Under the pieces are notes generated by a model. The model did no database searches. It was not told the DNA's origin and saw nothing but the letters and a program-made list of their open reading frames with translations. A DNA stretch of 64,000 bases from Emergomyces orientalis (Eukaryota > Ascomycota > Eurotiomycetes > Onygenales > Ajellomycetaceae): assembly GCA_002110485.1 (NCBI GenBank), contig MOWL01000090.1, positions 1 through 64,000 of the forward strand. The letters run 5' to 3'. A program made the translations under genes and the position numbers. Shown here piece after piece: positions 57,081-64,000 of this stretch (its first letter is position 1; each line of letters starts with the position of its first letter).

Positions 57081-59216
57081 CCGGCTGATATGACAGCATA
57101 GAGTTTGTTTTTGGCTTCCAAAGGTTGTATAGGATTCGCCACGGGCACACACCCTCATCCAGAGGCTTTTTCCTTATCTTTTATCTTTTTCCTTGTTTGT
57201 TTTGGAGTTTTTTCTCTTTCCTGGCTTAATTTGGGGTTATAATGATTAATTACGCTCAACGCAGCCTCTTGATACCTGTCAGATATTTTCTCGATTATTT
57301 GATTTAAGCTTTCTCGTATGCCACTTTTCTTAACACAACTTCCTCACGAGGATACATATTCTCCTTTTATATTGTCTTGCTCGGATTTTTCATACCCTTC
57401 CATTTGCCCCTTAGCAATTTCGGAACATGTCTGTCTACACCCTTACTTTCTCCTCTTTCGAATTTTTCCCCTCTTAGTTCACTTCTAATCTCATACCATG
57501 GAGCGAAGCAAAATTTTTTTGGCGCAGTTATATCGGTTATGAAGCTTGATGCAGCAAAAGAGGTTCCTGGAATATTGAATTGCGGTTGCTGCATCGTCTA
57601 GTATTCACATTTTGAACCCTCTTTCCCATTCTACAAATGTATGATCCCTGCCAATTTGGTTTGGATTTTTTTTTTTTTTTTTTTTTTTTGCTTTCATACA
57701 GCATTCTATACATTTTTCTTTCTATTGTGATTTCCTGTAATGGTTTACGTTCTCGCATGGCGTTATGTTATGTTGGGCTTTTTGACTGTCTTTTTATTTG
57801 ATTTCCCCTCAATTTCTTTGTATTGCTGATTCTAATTTTGTTTTCTAATTCTGTGCACTCCCTTCTTTTGAAAAAGGAATGCATTGGATGCAACTCAATT
57901 GGCTCTTTTGTTAGAATATGAAGAATGAAAAAGTGCACTTCATTGTCTTGTTTGAAGTATCTGAGATATACAAACAAATGTATAGATTGGAAGAAGTGGT
58001 GGTATTCAATGCCATACCAATTCTATAATAATGCTCTGCAAAAATTTCCCTTCTGTGATGTGTGAGATCCTTCTAAGCATTTAATATCTATCGGGAGTGT
58101 TTTAGAGTACTTCCAAGGTTTTCTGTATTTCGAGGAAGTCGCGTGTAGTTTATTTTTATTTTTAACACGCTTCCAGATACAGACTAGCCAGCCAAGCGCC
58201 ATCTGCAAGTAAGGCAAAGAGGGGCATCATCGAGTTCCAATGACCACGTACAAAAAAGGAAGAAAGGTGGAGGATAGAGAGGCACACGAAGAGGGTGTGA
58301 AACAGTTATAAGAGAACGAGGGAGTAGGTAACTGCTGCAAATATATAGGCCGCTTAGAGCTCCTGCCTCTAACCAACTACCTGTCCCCTGGCTTTCCTTG
58401 ACGCCGAATTGGAGGCAAGGTATACAATATAAGTACCTAGTATGCATCTAATTATCAGCGGGGTGGAAAAGCATTTTTATTTCCTTGTTTGGTTTTCTTC
58501 AGATCGCCTTGACATCATAATCATAATAACAAAAATAGATAACTACTAGCCATCTTCCAAGCTCCACTCTGCGTAACTAGTGGATATATCTACGAGTACG
58601 GAGTATGTCATGATGTTTTTCCTCGCGGCTGTTTCTTGGCATGAACTAGGCTCTGATGTCAATAACAAAACGGTATTTATCCCATTACACCAGCATCCTC
58701 TGCATGTAACAACAACTTTTATTTTTATCTGTGTATATTCTTAATATCTAATTCCTTTCCCCACCCTATCTTCCTCCCCTTTTTAGGTGCTTCTGAATCT
58801 ATTCATCCGGCTCATCCATCTAATCCATCTCACCCAGCTCCAGCCCACCAATCTGCGCCCATCCACACTCGATACTCGACCAGTCTTCCCTCCCCGCCAC
58901 CCCCCCTCCACCTGTCCCTCACCACCACTAGAACTATCATCCAAACGAGCGTCCTTCGTGGGCGTTCTCGTGCGAGCTTGAATACCAATCTTCCCCGCCG
59001 AATAACTCGTCCGTTCCCAATTGCCACCGTCCCCCACCCTTCTTCGCCCGCTCCCGCTCCCCTCTCAGGGTGGCTGGTCTGGAATCGGAATCGAACCACA
59101 GCCTATAGCTACTGCGCCTAGCTCGCGCTGGGGAAAGAAACGCAACTAGTTTTTATCAAGCGACGGGCAATATACCTACTAGGTACTGCGCACTAGATCG
59201 GCAGACTACGAAGATA
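57081..59216. other. Intergenic stretch between same-strand genes
   Basis: 2.1 kb with a run of about 22 T at 57667 and CT-rich DNA near 58740-58960. A 74-codon plus-strand frame ending in CCIV (57377-57601) has a chance-level prenylation-like tail and no other support. No gene is called. Confidence 0.5.
57667..57689. repeat. Poly(T) tract
   Basis: An uninterrupted run of about 22 T, preceded by GGATTTT. Confidence 0.85.
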
Positions 59217-61354
59217 ATGATGGGCGAGGGTGGCTTCAACCGCTTCAAGGATCGGATGCGAGGCCGTTTTGGCGATTCGGTACGTTTTATATTACTTTTG
59301 ATTCAGTTCCGTAGTTTCGTTCCGTTTCGGTTTGGTTTGGTTTGGTTTAGAATATGCGCCGCACCTTATCTATAGCTACGTGAAGCTGCTGGTTGGGTTG
59401 GGTGTTGGGCTCCAATTCCCGTGCCGTTGAGCCGGTTTTGTATTCTCGTTTACCTCCCAATTCCACATTTGCACATTCACACTCATGATCAAATTCCCGG
59501 TTTGTCCCTGAAAACCTTCTATTCTCTACATAGTGTGCATTTTGAGGGAGTGTTTTTTTTCTCTTCCATTGTGTGCTGCTCTCCTTGTCATCCCAATTGT
59601 CATCATCATTGCTGGTGTTAGGGTTGGTGTGAGTGGGTGGTTCAGACTTCCAAGGTTGTCTCTCTTCGTTCCCTCTCCTAGCCGGGCTTTGATACTTTCT
59701 TCTCATTCTCTGTCACTCTCTGCACCAGCTGATCCAGCTTAACACGTTTTCTTTTCGGGTTGGTTCCTATTGTCTACTGCGCCAGTTCAAGCTCTGTCAA
59801 GAAAGGGAGCTTGACTGGGTTGTTATTATTTTCTCAACAGCGCCATGTTACTCAACAAGTTTTGGAGTCGCGTTTCGACTATGAGCTATAGTACTGACCT
59901 TACGCAGTCGAGTCCGGACGATGCATACCTAAGCTGTGCGTAACTGTCCCTTTTTTTAACCTCTTCCCCTGGTCGCTTCGCAGGAGGAGGCAGGCCCGTT
60001 TGTATCGCTTGGTGGGAATTAACTTGGAGCTAATTTTGGTTGACTCGGGAATATGGTCCAGACCATGACGTTCGCTGTTCGTATCTCTCCCCGTGTCTTC
60101 CAAGCTTCTTCCAAGCTTCTTCCCACCCTAGCACCCTGTTTTATATTGCTAGAGACATTTGTAGCTAATGGTGTTATGCTGCAGTGACAAACGAGGACGT
60201 ATATACCCTTAAAACCGATTGGCTAACGGATAATGTATGTGCTTCAACCAGCGGTTGTGTCTGCGATTACTTCCGTTCTTATCTTGCTTTACGTACTGAC
60301 TGGGAGATGAAATGCAATAGGTTATTGCATTCTGGGAAGAGTACGGTTATATATTTCATAATACAACGAGATATTGTTGATTTTACATGCAGCCGTTTAA
60401 CCCCAGGTCTAGGTATCTTGAACGCGAATTCCTCGTCAACTACAAATCCGCCAACATCGTTCTTCTCCGTCCAAGCATGTCTTTCATGCTCCTCCAAACA
60501 CCGGATCCGCGCACGCTCCGTGAAGCACTCCCGGATTTCACAAAGACAAGCCACATCTTCCTCCCCATCAACGACTGCCGCAACGTCAACGAGGCCGAAG
60601 GCGGCACCCACTGGTCTCTCTTACTCGTTTCCGTTGTCGACGGCATCGCCTTCCATTATGATTCGCTACCGCCAGGAAACAGCGAGGAAGCGCTACAAGC
60701 CACGCTGAAGCTCTCCAGCCTGCTGAACAGGCACCTGCGATTCGTCAACCTCGAAGACTCACCGGTCCAGGAGAACAGCAGCGATTGCGGGATCTTCGTG
60801 TGCCTGCACATGCGCCAGCTGCTCCTGAAACGACTACTGGTGGCGAACTCATCGGAAAAAATCAGCATGAGTCTTGGGGGCATGAAAGTGAACGCAAACA
60901 GCGGGCGCAAGGAGATTGTCCGCATCATCGAGCGGTTTAGGAAGAAAGGAGAACGGCGAAGATCGTACGTGCCTACTTTCATATTCATGCCTCTCGTCTG
61001 TCTCTGTAGTTTGCTGCTGCTCGTCACTGCCATCACCCTCCCCGTTCTCCCGGTATTTCTCTTCCCAGACTCCGACTTGTTTGCCAGAACCAGAACCCAG
61101 GCCTGGAGGGACGGAATGTTGACCCGTTCATCTTCCATCGTCACTGTCATGTCACTTCCAACAAACGTACATCAGATCAAAGAATTCATACTAAGACTTG
61201 TCGGGGGATATCAATGGGCAAACTAATGCCTCTTGATTCCGGAACCGCAATTTTTTTGTCTGATAGGTCAAGCACAAACATAAATACATGCTCCAACGGT
61301 ACACCGGATAGCCTGCGCGAGAAGAGATCGAGAAGCCCGCCACGAGTGGAATGA
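59217..61354 (+). CDS. denA: NEDD8-specific cysteine protease (DenA/Den1/Nep2 type, Ulp1 fold)
   Basis: Six exons: 59217-59279, 59908-59935, 60185-60234, 60321-60340, 60413-60964 and 61267-61354. They sum to 801 bases (266 aa). Joins give RGRFGDS|SSPDDAYLS|LTNEDVYTLK, DWLTDN|VIAFWEE|YLEREFL, and finally GERRRS|SSTN. The catalytic triad is visible: His in GGTHWSLLLV, Asp in FHYDSL and Cys in QENSSDCGIFVC. Den1-type proteases remove the ubiquitin-like NEDD8 from cullins and other proteins; the Aspergillus homolog affects conidiation. Exons 2 and 4 are only 28 and 20 bases. If the last intron (60965-61266) is retained, translation would instead run through to 61226 with a hydrophobic tail, so the C-terminus is the least certain part. 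The first two start codons are adjacent (59217, 59220). Confidence 0.87.
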
Positions 61355-62335
61355 ACCTCTTATGATTATATTCCTCCGAACATCGTTTTGGATATTTTCT
61401 CTCTCCGGACTTTATTCTTTCCCCCGTCCCTTTTTTAGTTAATTTTTTTTTGATGATATAGGTATGATACCTGGTATGCGTTTGATGATTGATATAGCTA
61501 GTCTATTTATTACCTTATTATCCTTTTGTCTTTTGATTATTTGCGTTTTTCCATTATTGAGCAAGGCAAGACACCTTTGCTTATGCTTTTTTTCGTATAT
61601 TTTTGGTTAAAAAGAGAAGTAACTGATGTCTGGATTGCAGGTGTGAGTGAGAGTACTTTTCGCGAATGTTTTTGGAAAAAGGTTATTTATTGGGTAGCAA
61701 TGGCGCGGTTCATTTCTTTGTTTTCATTTCATTTCAATTTTTTTTTTTTTTTTTTTTTTTGGGAGGGGAATCACCATGGACTTTTAAGTGGAATTCTCCC
61801 TTCCCTTTCCCTCTCCCCCCCTCTCTCTCTCTCGTTTTATATCTCTCCAGGTATATAAGAAAATCTATATCCGTCGAGATAAACTAACGGTTATGGCAGA
61901 GGGCCTGCCTTTCAAAATCTGGTCAGAGATAAATGTTTGTTCACCATCTGTGATGGAAGAAGCAGGGGTCCGACGTAAGCACATATAGTCTTTGCCAGGA
62001 ACGCGCGACATGTGGCACGGGAGTATATACGTAGGTCCTTGTTTGGAGACAATCCCGCAGGTGATCGAAAGGCAACAGGCGGGATACCAAACGATAAAAA
62101 GTACGTAACTGTCTGACGACTGGTAGCTAGCCGCCAATGCGGCCGCCTGGGGGTGTTCACACAGGCGCGATGATGACTACTGACTGGAAAAGGCGACGAC
62201 CTGGGAGAGGAAGCAGGACAGAAGAATATAGAGGCGTACGCAAGTAGGAATACCATGCCACGCCGGAAAGGAGGAAATAGGCATGGCTTCAAACGGGGTC
62301 CTCCTAATCAGTTCCCTACCTGTGCGCACGCATTT

Positions 62336-62371
62336 GATCCCTTCTATGATCCCTTCTATGATCCCTTCTAT
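62336..62371. repeat. 12-bp tandem repeat, three copies
   Basis: Three perfect GATCCCTTCTAT units are followed by GACTT. Confidence 0.9.
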
Positions 62372-62618
62372 GACTTACCTGGAGGTGTTTGAGGGATCAT
62401 GGAATTTGGGATATTTATGATGGACGAATAGGAGGGCGTGAAGTAGATAAAGCAGGGAGGAATATGGGCAAACAAGGAGGCATTGGGACCGTGGCGTTTG
62501 TTCATATCCTGGTTGAGTTTTGTCCAGCTGTTTAGATCGTTTGGCCCGGCTGGTTTCAGCATGCACATGGGAGCGATGTTTACGTAAGGTAACTAACAGC
62601 ATAAGATTCAAATGTCAA

Positions 62619-62655
62619 AGAAGAAGAAGAAGAAGAAGAAGAAGAAGAAGAAGAG
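62619..62655. repeat. (GAA)n microsatellite
   Basis: About 12 AAG/GAA units. Confidence 0.9.
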
Positions 62656-64000
62656 AAGCTAAGGAGGAGATACAGATGAACAGTTATTTATTCATTCAGG
62701 CCAATGTCTTGGCATTTTGGAGATATTTTTGGCGAGTCGTGAACAAGTGGAACAAAATATCAAGCATCACACCACACCAGCCAGAATCACCCATGGACTG
62801 CACAGATTGGGATGCGCTGCAAAGTGGATTATATGAGGGCTTGAATGTGAGTATAAAATTGTGGGGAGGAGGGGGTTCCTTGCATTATTGACCCCCTGCG
62901 CAGAAACTCTTAAGCCGCTCTGTCGCAGCAACCCCCTTTTGGCGTCCGTAGTCGTCGTCCCAACCTGTAATATAAACCGATACATCCCCTGCAAGGGCGT
63001 ACACCTGAATGTGACACACAAAAAAAAAAAAGTTGAATAGTATGATTTCAATTCTATATCATCCTTTCATCTCCTTCAAACTTTCATGCATACTAGTATA
63101 TACTTCACACATAATCTCTATATCTTTTCATTAGATGATTTTTTTTTTCATATTTCTCAAGTCTCTTACTCTCGATCTAACTCTAATCCTAATTGAGTAC
63201 ATAGTATTCACAGCTAATTGATAATTACTCCGTGAGGAACACAAACCTTCGCATTAATATTACCCATTTTTAGCCTGCCAACTGACAACGTTCCCTGAGC
63301 CCTGACAGTGGCGCCCGTTTGGCTGCTCTAGTGCCCAATTTTAGCTCCATTTAAGAAGCTTATCCTGGATTCCTGGTGCCAAAATCTGCCCCTTTCCAAG
63401 CGACATGCTCCCCGCCAAGCACCTATGGCGATGGCTAGCCGAGCTGCCAGACACTCCGCGTCGCCCCCTTTTTTTGTTTTTTTTTTTTTGTTTTTCTTTT
63501 TATTCCAAAAAAACCTTTGCGCACTCACACCACATATGTATGGAAATTTCAGCAAACTCCTTGACTATAATGAGCACCCGATCGGTAGTTAAGTTAAGAT
63601 GCCCACTGGAAAAGACGTCAGGAAACAGAGGCAGAAGAGAAACCGTATCCATCTGCTCCCGAGGTCTGCTCAGATCCAAAAGAGGATGAGACAAGATTGT
63701 CATGCTGGACTGAGGGTGTGGCGCGGCTTGTTGTCCCTCGAAACTTCACCCAAGTCAACTTTCCCCATCGCTTACTCCGTACTCCGTTAAAGTTTAACTG
63801 ATATCGATGGACAATGAGGCTCAGCAAGAGCCTATTAGCCGTTTGCTTTTTTCTTATGACCTACCTAGGCAGATACGTACAGTGGCGCCAAACGTCAATG
63901 CTTCCAGGGGCCTTACGGATAAATTATATTATTCCATGCGGAAAGCTGACAGTTCTTGATACATTCCTGACACACCTCCTCATACCATGTATATCTGCTT

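Larger units (their letters stand above)
61355..64000. other. Gene-poor right edge
   Basis: 2.6 kb with no supported gene. It holds poly(T) tracts (61739-61760), three copies of GATCCCTTCTAT (62336-62371), a (GAA)n run (62619-62655) and polyT at 63466-63490. Short frames up to 126 aa show no domains. Genes may lie beyond the window. Confidence 0.5.

Noticed and set aside
57377..57601. Small ORF ending in a CaaX-like CCIV
   Set aside because: No domain, no conserved pattern, and the first part is a CT-rich translation; a four-residue tail is weak evidence.
59080..59135. tRNA-like string (GGAATCGAACCAC) suggesting a minus-strand tRNA gene
   Set aside because: The T-loop-like part is present, but I could not build a paired T stem, an anticodon stem or an acceptor stem around it.
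60965..61226. Read-through C-terminus of the NEDD8 protease with a hydrophobic segment
   Set aside because: A donor GTACGT at 60965 and an acceptor at 61266 give a short charged tail typical of the family; the hydrophobic run looks like CT-rich intron DNA. Kept as an alternative only.

Overview
The window is the end of a chromosome from a filamentous ascomycete. It opens with about 14 perfect CCCTAA telomere units. Genes have short introns (50-120 bp) with GT..AG ends and fungal branch sites. The ortholog types (Pho80-like cyclin, DenA-type deneddylase, DH-BAR-SH3 GEF, DUF7924-type protein, telomere-linked helicase) point to Eurotiomycetes; Onygenales (dimorphic/keratinophilic fungi) is my best guess, and it is an inference from protein style only.

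Region 1 (1-10 kb) is subtelomere. Two tandem, truncated, AT-rich LINE retrotransposon copies run toward the telomere, and the outer one is joined directly to the TTAGGG array. Next, in an abrupt GC-rich block, is a broken telomere-linked helicase (TLH) gene on the minus strand. From N to C it carries C2H2/OrsD-like zinc fingers, a central domain that I read as a tyrosine recombinase, and a RecQ helicase. It is broken by a frameshift and in-frame TGA codons, and its 3' end abuts the 5'-truncated LINE. After it come AT-rich non-coding DNA with palindromes and a 60-bp tandem repeat, then a DUF7924-type gene with a PD-(D/E)XK-like signature.

Region 2 (10-31 kb) is a gene-poor transition zone. 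It has a VOC/glyoxalase-fold protein, a decayed Zn2Cys6 regulator, an unknown two-exon gene, a duplicated decayed ORF, ATP11 (F1-ATPase assembly), a BEM46-type hydrolase divergent from the proteasome beta-1 gene, a small membrane protein, a small secreted cysteine-rich protein, an intronless D-lactate dehydrogenase-like gene and a multi-pass membrane protein.

Region 3 (31-64 kb) is mostly conserved euchromatic genes with long intergenic spaces: a Pho80/Pcl-type cyclin, a TBC-domain protein lacking both catalytic fingers, a decayed kinase fragment, the complete telomerase reverse transcriptase (TERT, six exons, about 1239 aa), a 1992-aa DH-BAR-SH3 RhoGEF, and a six-exon NEDD8 protease with tiny exons. 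No tRNA, rRNA or CRISPR was found.

Theme: three systems for chromosome ends share one arm, namely telomerase itself, a telomere-linked helicase with recombinase features, and a LINE capped by telomere repeats. Exon joins given here were worked out by eye from splice signals and reading frame; none was checked against transcripts.
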